64,000 nucleotides of DNA, from positions 806,001 to 870,000 of the forward strand of contig NZ_JAALFG010000002.1 in assembly GCF_011058215.1 (NCBI RefSeq), read 5' to 3'. Positions 9,893 to 18,650 of the stretch are shown in pieces. Below the pieces are notes generated by a model. That model was not told the origin of the DNA and did not search any database. It worked only from the letters and a program-made list of their open reading frames with translations. Source of the DNA: Devosia aurantiaca. GTDB taxonomy: Bacteria > Pseudomonadota > Alphaproteobacteria > Rhizobiales > Devosiaceae. Position 1 is the first letter of the stretch, and each line of letters starts with the position of its first letter. Position numbers and translations under genes: made by a program.

Positions 9893-10446
9893 CGCGCTGG
9901 TTCGAAGATATCGTCATCCACGAAGCCTTCCCGCTCGGCAGCCATACCTTTGCCGAAGACGAGATCATCCGCTTTGCGAGCCTCTACGATCCGCAATATT
10001 TCCACGTCGATCCCGAACTGGCCAGGCACAGCCACTTCGGTGGTCTCATCGCCTCTGGCTGGCATACGGTGAGCGTGGGTCATCGCAAGATGGTGGATGC
10101 GCTCGAAGCCGAAGAAAAGCGGCTCAAGGGCCTGGGCAAAAGCCCGGGTGTTTCCGGCCCCTCGCCCGGCGTCAATGCGATGGAGTTCAAGACGCCGGTG
10201 CGGCCTGGCGACACGGTGACCTATGAGCTGGTGGTAACCGGTAAGCGCGCGTCGAACTCCATTCCCGGCTGGGGTCTGTTGTTCAACCGCATCTCGGCCG
10301 TTAATCAACGGGGCGAACTCGTCTATCGCGCGGATCTTGTCGGCTTTTCCAAGCTGCGCGACTACCGCATGCCGGCAAAGCTCAAACTGTTGCTGGCGCT
10401 CACCAACGTTCCTGTTCTCGGAAAGCTGATCAAGCGCGGCTCTTGA
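9889..10446 (+). CDS. MaoC-family hotdog dehydratase-like protein
   Basis: Second MaoC-like protein, 185 residues, start overlapping the stop of the first (ATGA), so the two are coupled and may form a heteromer. It shows the family pattern: FAEDEIIRFASLYDPQYFH, then HFGGLIASGWHTVS, and FKTPVRPGDTVTYE. These are hydratase/dehydratase folds acting on acyl-CoA, but the residues seen do not fix the substrate. The C-terminal 30 residues are basic. Confidence 0.8.
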   Translation: MTRWFEDIVIHEAFPLGSHTFAEDEIIRFASLYDPQYFHVDPELARHSHFGGLIASGWHTVSVGHRKMVDALEAEEKRLKGLGKSPGVSGPSPGVNAMEFKTPVRPGDTVTYELVVTGKRASNSIPGWGLLFNRISAVNQRGELVYRADLVGFSKLRDYRMPAKLKLLLALTNVPVLGKLIKRGS

Positions 10447-10477
10447 TCAATGTGGGGCGGCTCGGCACTGTCGAGTT

Positions 10478-10822
10478 ATGCGCCGATTCGCCCTTGTTCT
10501 CGCCCTCACCGCTCTCTCCGCAGCCCCTGCTTTCTCGCAGGCTTTTTCGGGCAATTGGAGCTGCCGCGACGCATCCACCAATCGCGTCGGCATTCTCACC
10601 ATCTATGGTGACGTCTATGGCTGGGCCGCGCGCGCGGTGAACGATCCAAGCTCGGGCACCGGCACCATCACCGCCTACCAGGACGGCGTCGGCATCAATG
10701 ACGGCAATCTGCGCGGCAATGGCAATATCCAGGCCGGGCGCATCATCAACGACCCGACCTATGGCTTCGCACTGCAGCTCGAGACGGCGGAAGCCATCGT
10801 CATGCTGTGTAACCCGCGTTGA
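10478..10822 (+). CDS. Small exported protein of unknown function
   Basis: I do not recognise this 114-residue protein. It has a clear Sec signal peptide (MRRFALVLALTALSAAPAFSQA, cleavage after AFS-QA), then a glycine/asparagine-rich domain with NWSCRDASTN and a cysteine near the C-terminus (MLCNPR), which could form a disulfide with the first. Periplasmic or secreted. It lies just downstream of the MaoC pair in the same direction, 31 bases away, and is followed by a family A repeat. Confidence 0.7.
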   Translation: MRRFALVLALTALSAAPAFSQAFSGNWSCRDASTNRVGILTIYGDVYGWAARAVNDPSSGTGTITAYQDGVGINDGNLRGNGNIQAGRIINDPTYGFALQLETAEAIVMLCNPR

Positions 10823-10833
10823 TTTCGCCGAGT

Positions 10834-10926
10834 AGACCTCATCCTGAACCTGTGGAAGGACGAGGTCGTGGCAACAACGCCTCCACTCGCTCGACCTCGT
10901 GGTTCGACAGGCTCACCATGAGGTCT
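10834..10926. repeat. Intergenic palindromic repeat family A, copy 2
   Basis: Same arms as the copy at 1875 (AGACCTCATCCTGA / ACCATGAGGTCT) with a longer centre. It begins 12 bases after a stop codon. The remaining 140 bases up to the TerC start hold no gene I can support. Confidence 0.85.
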
Positions 10927-11067
10927 CAGATGCGTTTCGAAATTGGCCGCTTGAACTTTTCCGCCAAATAGGCATTTTAGAGAGGCAAGGCCGGGCCCCT
11001 CTGGTCGTAGCGTTCTGCTGCGGCGATGTCGGAATTGCTCCACTACTCTCATGGAGAAGGTCCGGCG

Positions 11068-12086
11068 ATGGAATCGCTTTTTGCCGCCCTTTCGGGCGAT
11101 TTTCTAGGTACTCCCGTTTATTTCTGGGTCGCGTTTATCGCGATCGTTATCGCTCTTCTGGTCTTTGACCTCGGCATCCTGCACAAGGACGAGCACGAGA
11201 TCGAAGCCAAGGAGAGCCTGCTGCTCTATGGCTTTTACGTTGCGATCGCCCTGGCCTTCGGTGCCTGGGTTTGGTGGCAGCGCGGCGCCGAGGCAGGGCT
11301 GGAATTCTATACTGGCTATCTGCTCGAACAGAGCCTGGCGATGGACAACATGTTCGTCATCGCCACGATCTTCGGCTTTTTGGCCATCCCCGCATCTACC
11401 AGCACCGCGTGCTGTTCTGGGGCATTTTGGGTGTGATCCTGTTCCGCGCCGTGCTGATCGGTCTCGGTGCAGCCGTGGTCAACCAGTACAACTGGGTGCT
11501 CTTCGGTTTCGGTGCTTTCCTCGTGTTCACTGGCATCCGGATGTTCAGCCACAAGGACGAGGAACCCAACCTTGACGACAACAAGACCTTCCAGTTCATC
11601 ACCAAGCGCTTCCGGGTGACCAAGGAACTGCATGGCCGTGCCTTCACGGTCAAGCAGCCCGACCCCAAGACCGGCAAGATCGTCACCTGGCTGACGCCGC
11701 TAGCCGTGGCGCTGATCATGGTGGAAGTGGTCGATCTCGTGTTCGCGGTCGACTCAGTGCCCGCCGTCTTCGCGGTGACGCAGGATACGTTTATCGTCTA
11801 CACGTCCAATATCTTCGCGATTTTGGGCCTGCGTTCGCTCTACTTCGCGCTTGCGGCGATGATGAACCGCTTCCGCTACCTGCAGGTGTCGCTGGCGATC
11901 ATCCTGGTTCTGGTCGGTATCAAGATCTTCCTTGTGCCGCTCCACATCCACATCGATACGCTTCTGAGCCTTGTCGTGACGCTCTCAATCCTGGCGGGCG
12001 GTATCCTGTTCTCGCTGTGGAAGACGCGCAACGAGCCCAATATCAGCGCCGTCGACCATCCGGAAACCGGACAGCTCGAGCCGTAA
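11068..12086 (+). CDS. TerC/Alx-family integral membrane metal-homeostasis protein (frameshifted)
   Basis: TerC-family protein with about eight or nine membrane segments; relatives export manganese and help metalation of secreted enzymes. The family motif FDLGILHKDEHE is at residues 32-43 and LAMDNMFVIATIFG near 90; the second half has VVDLVFAVDSVPAVFAVTQD with the conserved acidic residues. The start at 11068 has GGAGAAGG upstream. At 11388-11391 four C should be five; corrected, PRIYQHRVLFWGI follows and the protein is 339 residues. A strong terminator follows. Confidence 0.88.
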
Positions 12087-12096
12087 CGAAAAGCCA

Positions 12097-12122
12097 AAGG
12101 GCCGGTGCAAACACCGGCCCTT
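12097..12122 (+). terminator. Rho-independent terminator after the TerC gene
   Basis: A perfect 11-base inverted repeat, AAGGGCCGGTG with CACCGGCCCTT, around a four-base loop, followed by TCTCTTTG, ten bases after the stop codon. Confidence 0.85.
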
Positions 12123-12263
12123 CTCTTTGCGACATGCGCAAAGCCAGACAGGCGTCTACGCTTGGTGATGACTTGTCCGTGGGCAATAAACTTGTGCCAC
12201 CAATTTCCCCGACTCTCGCCGCAATTGCCGGTTAGCCAAGATTAAACGACAAAGGAGATCGGC

Positions 12264-12665
12264 ATGGGTGCCATCCACGAAATCGTCTTTGACTGCGACA
12301 AGCCGGCCGAACTCGCCGCCTTCTGGGCAGAGCTTCTCGATGGCTACGAGGTGCGCCCTGCGCCGGTCGCCGGCGACGCTATCAGCGCGGCGCTTGGGCT
12401 TGAGATCCAGGACCCGACCACGGTTGTCATCGATGGCACTGGCCCCTCGATTTCGTTTCAGAATGTCGATGGACAGCGCCCGGACAATAACCGCGTGCAC
12501 TTCGATGTGCAGGTGACCGATCGTGCGTCCACCGTCGAACGCCTCAAGGAAGCCGGCGCCAGCCTCGACCGCGTCTTGCCGACCTATACGGTGATGCGCG
12601 ACCCCGAGGGCAACCAGTTCTGCCTCTACGATCGTCCGGCCGAAGCAGCACGCGCTGCTGCGTAA
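12264..12665 (+). CDS. VOC-family protein (glyoxalase/bleomycin-resistance fold)
   Basis: Vicinal-oxygen-chelate fold protein of 133 residues: IHEIVFDCDKPAELAAFWAELLDGYEV, then NRVHFDVQV and the closing strand MRDPEGNQFCLYD, with a metal-ligand-like pattern of His and Glu. Such proteins include dioxygenases, glyoxalases and thiol transferases; the substrate cannot be told. AAGGAG precedes the ATG. The next gene (GFA family) is in the same direction. Confidence 0.85.
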   Translation: MGAIHEIVFDCDKPAELAAFWAELLDGYEVRPAPVAGDAISAALGLEIQDPTTVVIDGTGPSISFQNVDGQRPDNNRVHFDVQVTDRASTVERLKEAGASLDRVLPTYTVMRDPEGNQFCLYDRPAEAARAAA

Positions 12666-12728
12666 CTGCTGACAATAATTGTCGTGAAAAGGTGAAACAC
12701 TCGGCAGGTCCCGACAAGGAGTTCCGAC

Positions 12729-13133
12729 ATGTCCCTCACCGCTTCCTGCCATTGCGGCGCCGTCAAGGTCGAGCTATCCGCCGAGCCGAATAACGCCCAT
12801 GAATGCAATTGCAGCTTTTGCCGGCGCAGCGGCGCCATCTGGTCGAATTATCCGCGCGAGCAGATCACAGATGGCCCGACGGACCAGCAGGCAATCTATT
12901 CTGCCAACGACGGGCCAAACCGCCATTACTTCTGCGCGCATTGCGGCATGCACGTCTGGGGCGATTCCCCGGACTGGTCGTCAGCGTTCAATAATGACGG
13001 TACACCGAAGGACGGCGTCGATCCGAACGTCGTGCCGGATAAGCGGTCATATCAGGTAAACCTGCGGATGATCGATGGGTTGGCGCTCGACAAGATCGAC
13101 ATCGAGCAGATGGACGGCCTCAACAACTGGTAA
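12729..13133 (+). CDS. GFA-family zinc-binding protein (CENP-V/Gfa fold)
   Basis: Small zinc protein of the glutathione-dependent formaldehyde-activating enzyme family, 134 residues. The zinc cysteines are visible: SCHCGAV, then CNCSFCRRSG, and YFCAHCGMHVWG. Family members are often annotated as formaldehyde-detoxifying, but the activity of this branch is not established. AAGGAG precedes the ATG. It is followed by a family A repeat and the convergent apt gene. Confidence 0.85.
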   Translation: MSLTASCHCGAVKVELSAEPNNAHECNCSFCRRSGAIWSNYPREQITDGPTDQQAIYSANDGPNRHYFCAHCGMHVWGDSPDWSSAFNNDGTPKDGVDPNVVPDKRSYQVNLRMIDGLALDKIDIEQMDGLNNW

Positions 13134-13147
13134 GCTGAATTTTCAGT

Positions 13148-13232
13148 AGACCTCATCCTGAGCATGTCGAAGGACGAGGTTGTGGCAGCGATCGTTGCCC
13201 GACCTCGTGGTTCGACAGGCTCACCATGAGCT
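13148..13232. repeat. Intergenic palindromic repeat family A, copy 3
   Basis: AGACCTCATCCTGAGCATG arm paired with ACCTCGTGGTTCGACAGGC arm, in the gap between the convergent GFA and apt genes, where it could also act as a bidirectional transcript end. Confidence 0.85.
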
Positions 13233-13246
13233 CTTACGAAATGATG

Positions 13247-13781
13247 CTAGTGGCCCTCGAAGCCCATCAGGGCGTTGACCGAAACGCCCCCTCTGCGGCG
13301 AGCTTGTTGGCGCCGCCGAGGTCGGGGAGGTCGATCACGAAGGCGGCGTCCTTGACCGTAGCGCCGGTGCGGCGCAGAAGGCCCACGGCAGCGATGGCAG
13401 TGCCGCCGGTAGCGATGAGGTCATCAACGAGGAGCACCGTGTCTCCCTGCCCGACCACGTCAGCATGGATCTCGATCGTGTCGACGCCGTATTCAAGCGC
13501 GTAGTTCTGGCCGATGGTTTCGCCCGGCAGCTTGCCCTTCTTGCGGATCGGCACGAACCCGGTGCCCAGCGCGATGGCCACGCCGGCGCCGAAGATAAAG
13601 CCGCGCGCTTCGATGCCGGCGACATGGGTCACGCCCTGGCCGCGATATTGGGCGGCGATGCGCTCGACGCTTTCCTTGAAGCCTTCGGGATGCTCGATCA
13701 GCGTGGTGATATCCCGGAACAGAATGCCCTTTTAGGATAATCGGGGATCGTGCGGACGAGCGACTTCAGGTCGAGCGACAT
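13247..13781 (-). CDS. apt: Adenine phosphoribosyltransferase (two frameshifts)
   Basis: Salvages adenine to AMP with PRPP. The PRPP motif VLLVDDLIATGGTA and the flexible-loop region are intact, as are AGIEARGFIFG and KKGKLPGETIGQNY. Two breaks: four A where five are expected at 13730-13733 (PDYPK then KGILFRDITTLIEHPEGFKE), and five G (coding strand, 13287-13291) where six would give GVSVNALMGFEGH and stop at 13247. Corrected length is 178 residues, normal for Apt. As it stands neither end is in frame with the catalytic core, so annotation programs would truncate it. Confidence 0.9.
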
Positions 13782-13803
13782 CGATGGCCTTGAGGATAGA
13801 GAA

Positions 13804-13998
13804 CTAGGACTTGTTGCGGCCAAGCACATGCCGGGCGATGACGCCGGCATTGTAGGCGACACTGCGTGTCGTGGTAATCGCGGTTTCGCGGGCCTTGGGA
13901 TTGCTGACCACGGCGGCGACGCCGGCGCGCACCACGGGATGGCGGCTGATCGTGAGGGCAGTGCTGACAACGGCTACGGCCAGGCGAACAGCGGACAT
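13804..13998 (-). CDS. Small basic hydrophobic protein of unknown function
   Basis: A 64-residue protein with GGAG six to seven bases before the ATG. The N-terminal half is hydrophobic (MSAVRLAVAVVSTALTI) and the rest is basic with VVRAGVAAVVSNPKARE, suggesting a membrane-associated small protein. It lies between petC and apt, in the same direction, 22 bases upstream of apt. I do not recognise the family. Confidence 0.55.
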   Translation of the reverse strand: MSAVRLAVAVVSTALTISRHPVVRAGVAAVVSNPKARETAITTTRSVAYNAGVIARHVLGRNKS

Positions 13999-14081
13999 CG
14001 CAATCTCCTCGAACAATTGCGCCGAATATCGTTGCTGGGGGCGGCCTTGGCAAGGGCCTCGCGCCCTTGTGGGCTCAAAAG

Positions 14082-14105
14082 CAAAGGGGCCCCGCAGGGC
14101 CCCTT
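14082..14105 (-). terminator. Rho-independent terminator of the bc1 operon
   Basis: A nine-base perfect inverted repeat (AAGGGGCCC / GGGCCCCTT) with a four-base loop; on the minus strand it is followed by TTGCTTTTG. It lies 22 bases past the petC stop. Confidence 0.85.
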
Positions 14106-14126
14106 CAAATTTTCCAATCCGAACAC

Positions 14127-14984
14127 TTAGTGCTCGATGCCGGCCCAGATCTTGCGCTTGGTGGCCCACATCAGGGCGGCAAAACCGACAAGGAATAGCA
14201 AGACGACGAAGCCGGTCTGCTTGCGTCCGGCCAGGTGCGGCTCGGCCGTCCACATCATGAAGGCAGCGACGTCGGTCGAATACTGCTCCAGCGTTTCCGG
14301 AACGGTCTGGCCGTCTTCGCCTGGCTCATAGGTCACCGAACCATCAGCGATCGGTGGCGCCATGCCGATGGCGTGGCCGGGGAAGTAGTCGTTGTAGTAC
14401 TTGCCATCCGGCAGCTCGAAGCCTTCCGGAGCCGTTTCCGGCACTTCCTCGTGGTAGCCGTTCAGCAGCGCATGGATATAGTCCGGGCCGCCTTCCTGGT
14501 AACCGGTGAAGTAGTTGAAGGCCCAGGTCGGGAACGGGTCGGAGACGCCGCGCGCCTTGGCAAGGACCGAGAAGTCCGGCGGCAGGGCACCGCCATTGGC
14601 GTCGCGGGCTTCCTGGTCATTGGCGAAGGGCGACGGCCAGCGATCGGCCGGGACAGCCGGGCGAACGCCGTCGACGGCAGTCGCGTCAGCCACTTCGTAC
14701 TCGGCCGCGAGGGCCTTGACCTGCTCTTCCGAGAAGCCCGGACCGCCTTCTTCGTTGAGATTGCGGAAGGCGAGCAAGCGTGCGCTATGGCAGCTGGCGC
14801 AGACTTCGCGGAACACCTGGAAGCCGCGCTGCAGCTGATGCTCGTCATAGGTGCCGAAAATGCCGGCAAAGCTCCAGGGCTGACGCTCGATATGAGGCGT
14901 CGAGCCATGGTCCTGCGCCTGGGCGACTGAGCCGAGGCCGATCAGGGCGGCGACGGTTGCGATGATGATCTTGGTCTTGAACAT
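14127..14984 (-). CDS. petC: Cytochrome c1 of the bc1 complex
   Basis: Haem c subunit of ubiquinol-cytochrome c reductase, facing the periplasm. A Sec signal peptide (MFKTKIIIATVAALIGLGSVAQA) precedes the haem motif CASCH near residue 65, and a single C-terminal membrane anchor (TGFVVLLFLVGFAALMW) ends the 285-residue protein. The axial-methionine region (HAIGMAPPI) is present. It is the third gene of petA-petB-petC, 14 bases after petB. Confidence 0.95.
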   Translation of the reverse strand: MFKTKIIIATVAALIGLGSVAQAQDHGSTPHIERQPWSFAGIFGTYDEHQLQRGFQVFREVCASCHSARLLAFRNLNEEGGPGFSEEQVKALAAEYEVADATAVDGVRPAVPADRWPSPFANDQEARDANGGALPPDFSVLAKARGVSDPFPTWAFNYFTGYQEGGPDYIHALLNGYHEEVPETAPEGFELPDGKYYNDYFPGHAIGMAPPIADGSVTYEPGEDGQTVPETLEQYSTDVAAFMMWTAEPHLAGRKQTGFVVLLFLVGFAALMWATKRKIWAGIEH

Positions 14985-14998
14985 GGATTTGGCCTCGA

Positions 14999-16249
14999 TC
15001 ACGCGTGTGCCTTGCCGAGAACGCTCTCGGAAATGCTGGTCGGCAGCGGCGCCGGTGTTTCGATCCGCGACAGCACCGGCAGGATCACCAGGAAGTGGAT
15101 GAAGTAGTAGGCGGTGCAGATCTTGGCGAGGATCACGTAGATGCCCTCGGCCGGAGCGGCACCGAGATAGGTGAGGGCAATAAAGTTCACCAGGAAGATC
15201 AGGAAGAACCACTTGAACATCGGCCGGAAGTTGCCCGAACGAACCTTGGACGTATCCAGCCAGGGCAGGAAGAACAGGATCAGGATCGAAGCGCCGAAGA
15301 AGATGACGCCGAGCAGGCCCGAGTTAATGAAGAGGAAGTTGAAGTCGATGGCACGCAGGATGGCGTAGAACGGCAGGAAGTACCATTCGGGCACGATGTG
15401 CGACGGGGTCACCTGCGAGTTGTACATCACGTAGTTGTCCGGGTGACCCAGGATGTCCGGCGCGAAGAACGCGAACCAGACGAACGGGATCAGGAACAGG
15501 ACCATGCCGAAGAGGTCCTTCATCGTGTAGTACGGGTGGAACGGCACCGTGTCGCGGCTCGACTTGACGTCGACGCCGACCGGGTTGTTGTTGCCCGGCA
15601 CGTGGAGCGCCCAGATGTGGAGGGCAACGACGGCTGCGATCACGAAGGGCAGCAGGTAGTGCAGCGAGAAGAAGCGGTTGAGCGTCGGGTTGCCGACGGT
15701 GAAACCGCCACGCAGCAGCTCGAGCAGTGGCGTACCGACGATCGGGATATAGGAGAAGATGTTGGTGATGACCTGCGCAGCCCAGCCCGACATCTGGCCC
15801 CAGGGCAGAACGTAGCCCATGAAGGCGGTTGCCATGGTGAGGAGGAAGATCAAAACGCCAAGGATCCATAGGATCTCGCGGGGCGCCTTGTAGGAGCCGT
15901 AATACATGCCGCGGAAGATGTGGATGTAGAGGGCGACGAAGAACATCGAGGCGCCGACGGCATGGAAGGCCTGGATCATGCGGCCGCCATTGACGTCGCG
16001 GCGGATGTGCTCGACGGAGTCGAAGGCCATCGCCACGTTGGGCGTATAGTGCATGGCCAGGATGATGCCGGTGACGATCTGGATACCCAGGCACATCACG
16101 AGAATGGCGCCAAACGTCCAGAAGTAGTTGAGGTTCTTGGGCGTCGGGAAGTCCATCAAGTGTTCTTTGGCGAAACGGACTACCGGCAGGCGATCGTCGA
16201 ACCACTTCTCGACGGCATTATTCGGCGTGTAGGTCGAATGTTCGGACAT
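14999..16249 (-). CDS. petB: Cytochrome b of the bc1 complex
   Basis: Core membrane subunit carrying both b haems and the two quinone sites. 416 residues with eight helices; histidine pairs in helices II and IV are present, and the Qo-site motif PEWYFLPFYAILR is intact, as is GTPLLELLRGGF. Start at 16249, MSEHSTYTPNNAVEKW. It lies 13 bases after the Rieske gene, in the usual fbcFBC order. Confidence 0.96.
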   Translation of the reverse strand: MSEHSTYTPNNAVEKWFDDRLPVVRFAKEHLMDFPTPKNLNYFWTFGAILVMCLGIQIVTGIILAMHYTPNVAMAFDSVEHIRRDVNGGRMIQAFHAVGASMFFVALYIHIFRGMYYGSYKAPREILWILGVLIFLLTMATAFMGYVLPWGQMSGWAAQVITNIFSYIPIVGTPLLELLRGGFTVGNPTLNRFFSLHYLLPFVIAAVVALHIWALHVPGNNNPVGVDVKSSRDTVPFHPYYTMKDLFGMVLFLIPFVWFAFFAPDILGHPDNYVMYNSQVTPSHIVPEWYFLPFYAILRAIDFNFLFINSGLLGVIFFGASILILFFLPWLDTSKVRSGNFRPMFKWFFLIFLVNFIALTYLGAAPAEGIYVILAKICTAYYFIHFLVILPVLSRIETPAPLPTSISESVLGKAHA

Positions 16250-16262
16250 CGGATATTCCCCA

Positions 16263-16790
16263 CTAACCGATCTGGACCAGCGTATCGCTGACGAAATTAT
16301 AGGGCGGCACCACAAGGTTCTTGGGTGCGGGACCGCGGCGGATACGGCCGGCGGTGTCGTAGTGCGAGCCATGGCACGGACAGAACCAGCCATCGAAATC
16401 GCCCGATTCACCGACCGGTACGCAACCGAGATGGGTGCAGCTCGCAATCATCACCAGCCACTGTTCGTGGTCCGGCTTGGTGCGCTGCTCGTCGGTTTCG
16501 GGGTCCTTGAGGTCGGCCAGCGGCACGGCCTTGGCTTCCTCGATTTCGGCGGCGGTGCGGTGACGCACGAAGACCGGCAGACCGCGCCAGGTGATGGTCA
16601 CCGACTGGCCTTCTTCGATGGCGCCGACATCGAATTCGATGGTGGCGAGCGCCAGGGTCGAGGCGTCGGGATTCAGCTGGTTGATCAGCGGCCAGACCAC
16701 TGCGGCGGCGCCGACGGCGCCGACGGCGCCTGTGGCGATATAAAGAAAGTCCCGCCGGTTGGTGGATGAATGTTCGGTGTGCGTGGCCAA
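16263..16790 (-). CDS. petA: Rieske iron-sulfur subunit of the bc1 complex (TTG start)
   Basis: Periplasmic 2Fe-2S protein that passes electrons from quinol to cytochrome c1. The cluster-binding boxes CTHLGC and CPCHGSHYD are present, and a twin-arginine-like N-terminus (NRRDFLYIATGAVGAVGA) anchors it. No ATG or GTG exists in a sensible place: the first in-frame start giving a family-length N-terminus is TTG at 16790 ((M)ATHTEHSSTNRRDF), with a GGGG stretch upstream. The frame extends further up to 17066, but that is antisense to trmL. 175 residues. Confidence 0.92.
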   Translation of the reverse strand: MATHTEHSSTNRRDFLYIATGAVGAVGAAAVVWPLINQLNPDASTLALATIEFDVGAIEEGQSVTITWRGLPVFVRHRTAAEIEEAKAVPLADLKDPETDEQRTKPDHEQWLVMIASCTHLGCVPVGESGDFDGWFCPCHGSHYDTAGRIRRGPAPKNLVVPPYNFVSDTLVQIG

Positions 16791-17011
16791 GGTCCGTATC
16801 CCCGTCGATCTACACTTGACGGAGCCGGCGCCCCAAAGGTCGTCCGCGCGGGCGGAATCGACCGCGGCCGCCCTCAAGCGGTCCGTCAGTTGGCCCACCT
16901 TTTGCACTGTCACCGACACTTGTCCAGTGCGCGGGCGGTGACAGCGATCAACTGCGACACTATACCCGTGCACGGCCCGGAAACCGGGCGCTTTTGCTCT
17001 GGAAAACCAGC

Positions 17012-17476
17012 TTGTCCCTCGACCTTGCCCTCTACCAGCCCGACATCGCGGCAAATACCGGAACATTGCTGCGGCTCGGCGCTTGCCTGGGCGTGCCCGT
17101 CCACGTGATCCACCCGGCAGGCTTTGCCATCACAAGGGCAAACCTGGCGCGGTCCGGCATGGACTATCTGGACCACGCCAATCTCGTCGAACATGCAAGT
17201 TTTACGGCGTTCGAAGAGTGGCGTAGCGGGCGGCGGCTGGTCTTGCTCACGACCAAGGCGAGCCAATCGGCCTACGAATGCGACTACCGCGACGGCGACA
17301 TCCTGATGCTCGGACGCGAAAGCGCCGGTGTCCCGGACGAGGTCGCGGAGATTGCCGACCTGCGGGTGCGGATCCCGATGCAGCCCGGTTTGCGCTCGAT
17401 CAATGTGGCCGTGGCAGGCAGCATGATACTGGGCGAGGCCATGAGACAGATTGGCCGCTTTACACAGCTTTCCTGA
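17012..17476 (+). CDS. trmL: tRNA (cytidine(34)-2'-O)-methyltransferase TrmL
   Basis: SPOUT-fold methyltransferase that methylates the wobble nucleotide of some tRNA(Leu). The family pattern is intact: [34 protein letters not shown], and [21 protein letters not shown], which forms the SAM knot. Start at TTG 17012 or TTG 16994 six codons earlier; no ATG is available upstream of the conserved region, so the start is uncertain. It diverges from petA across about 220 bases. Confidence 0.9.
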   Translation: MSLDLALYQPDIAANTGTLLRLGACLGVPVHVIHPAGFAITRANLARSGMDYLDHANLVEHASFTAFEEWRSGRRLVLLTTKASQSAYECDYRDGDILMLGRESAGVPDEVAEIADLRVRIPMQPGLRSINVAVAGSMILGEAMRQIGRFTQLS

Positions 17477-17492
17477 AGGTTCATTCCCCGCC

Positions 17493-18362
17493 ATGACCCT
17501 GCCTATCGACATCGAAGACAAGAAAATCGTCGCCAGCGCCTGGTTCCGCACGCTGCGCGACCGCATCTGCGCCGAACTGGAAGCGATCGAGCGTGAGGTG
17601 ACCGGCCCGCATGCGCAGATGATCCCAGGCAGCTTTCAGCGGTCGCCCTGGGACCGCGCGGCAGGTGGCGGCGGCGAGATGTCGATGCTGGGTGGCCGCG
17701 TGTTCGAAAAGGCCGGCGTTCATATCTCGACCGTGCATGGCAATTTTTCGGAAGATTTTGCCAAGCAGATGCCGGGCACCGAGGCCGGAACGAGCTTCTG
17801 GAGCTCAGGCATTTCGCTGATCATCCACCCCTGGAACCCCCATGTTCCGGCGGTTCACATGAACACGCGGATGATCGTCACCGGAAAGCAATGGTGGGGC
17901 GGTGGCGCGGATCTCACGCCGGTGCTCGATGCGCGGCGGACGCAGGACGATCCGGATACGGTGGATTTTCATGCGGCGATGCAGGCAGCCTGCGACAGGC
18001 CGGGCGTCGATTACGGTCGGCTCAAGGCTTGGTGCGACGAGTATTTCTTTCTGCCGCATCGAAACGAGCATCGCGGCATCGGCGGCATTTTCTACGACCA
18101 CTTCAATACCGGCGATTGGGACGCCGACTTTGCCTTTACCCAGGCGGTCGGCGAAGCATTCCTCGATGTGTATCCGCGCCTGGTGCGGCGCAATTTCGAG
18201 AAAAGCTGGAGCGAGGCCGAGCGCGACGAGCAGTTGGTGCGGCGCGGGCGCTATGTCGAGTTCAACCTGCTTTACGATCGCGGCACAACCTTTGGGCTCA
18301 AGACCGGTGGCAACGTCAATTCGATTCTCTCGTCATTGCCGCCAGCTGTGAAGTGGCCCTGA
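17493..18362 (+). CDS. hemF: Oxygen-dependent coproporphyrinogen III oxidase
   Basis: Converts coproporphyrinogen III to protoporphyrinogen IX using oxygen, in haem synthesis. The 289-residue protein has the HemF landmarks: [36 protein letters not shown], the catalytic-site [21 protein letters not shown], and the closing [18 protein letters not shown]. It follows trmL by 16 bases, so they share a transcript. Identification is secure. Confidence 0.96.
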   Translation: MTLPIDIEDKKIVASAWFRTLRDRICAELEAIEREVTGPHAQMIPGSFQRSPWDRAAGGGGEMSMLGGRVFEKAGVHISTVHGNFSEDFAKQMPGTEAGTSFWSSGISLIIHPWNPHVPAVHMNTRMIVTGKQWWGGGADLTPVLDARRTQDDPDTVDFHAAMQAACDRPGVDYGRLKAWCDEYFFLPHRNEHRGIGGIFYDHFNTGDWDADFAFTQAVGEAFLDVYPRLVRRNFEKSWSEAERDEQLVRRGRYVEFNLLYDRGTTFGLKTGGNVNSILSSLPPAVKWP

Positions 18363-18420
18363 CCGGAACCACGCTCGCTGCCAAGCCGTTTCTTTAGACA
18401 GCCCAAGAAGGAGGTCTGAG

Positions 18421-18615
18421 ATGAAACGATTTGATTCCGGCACCCTGATCCCTGGTTCCACCTGGCGCGCCGAGGCCGAGTCCGTGGCCGAAGTGGTTCG
18501 CCGGGCGGTCGAGAACCTCAAGAATTATCATGGCGAAACCGAAGTTCGGCCGGAAATGGTCGAGCGCATTAAGGAGCGCATCGTCGATGTCGATGATGGT
18601 GCGACCAAGCACTGA
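18421..18615 (+). CDS. Small acidic protein of unknown function
   Basis: 64 residues, beginning MKRFDSGTLIPGSTWRAEAE, largely helical and charged with no membrane segment. The ribosome site AAGGAGG is unusually strong and well placed, and a terminator follows right after the stop, which together support a real, well-translated gene. It follows hemF by 58 bases. I do not recognise the family. Confidence 0.65.
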   Translation: MKRFDSGTLIPGSTWRAEAESVAEVVRRAVENLKNYHGETEVRPEMVERIKERIVDVDDGATKH

Positions 18616-18623
18616 ATGACGAA

Positions 18624-18650
18624 AGGGCGTCCCGCGGGGCGCCCTAAATT
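18624..18650 (+). terminator. Terminator after the small-protein gene
   Basis: AGGGCG pairs with CGCCCT around a GC-rich loop, followed by AAATTTTT. It overlaps the last codons of the convergent CCA-transferase gene. Confidence 0.7.

Noticed and set aside
10926..11067. yybP-ykoY manganese riboswitch ahead of the TerC gene
   Set aside because: None of the conserved loop sequence is visible in the 140-base leader.
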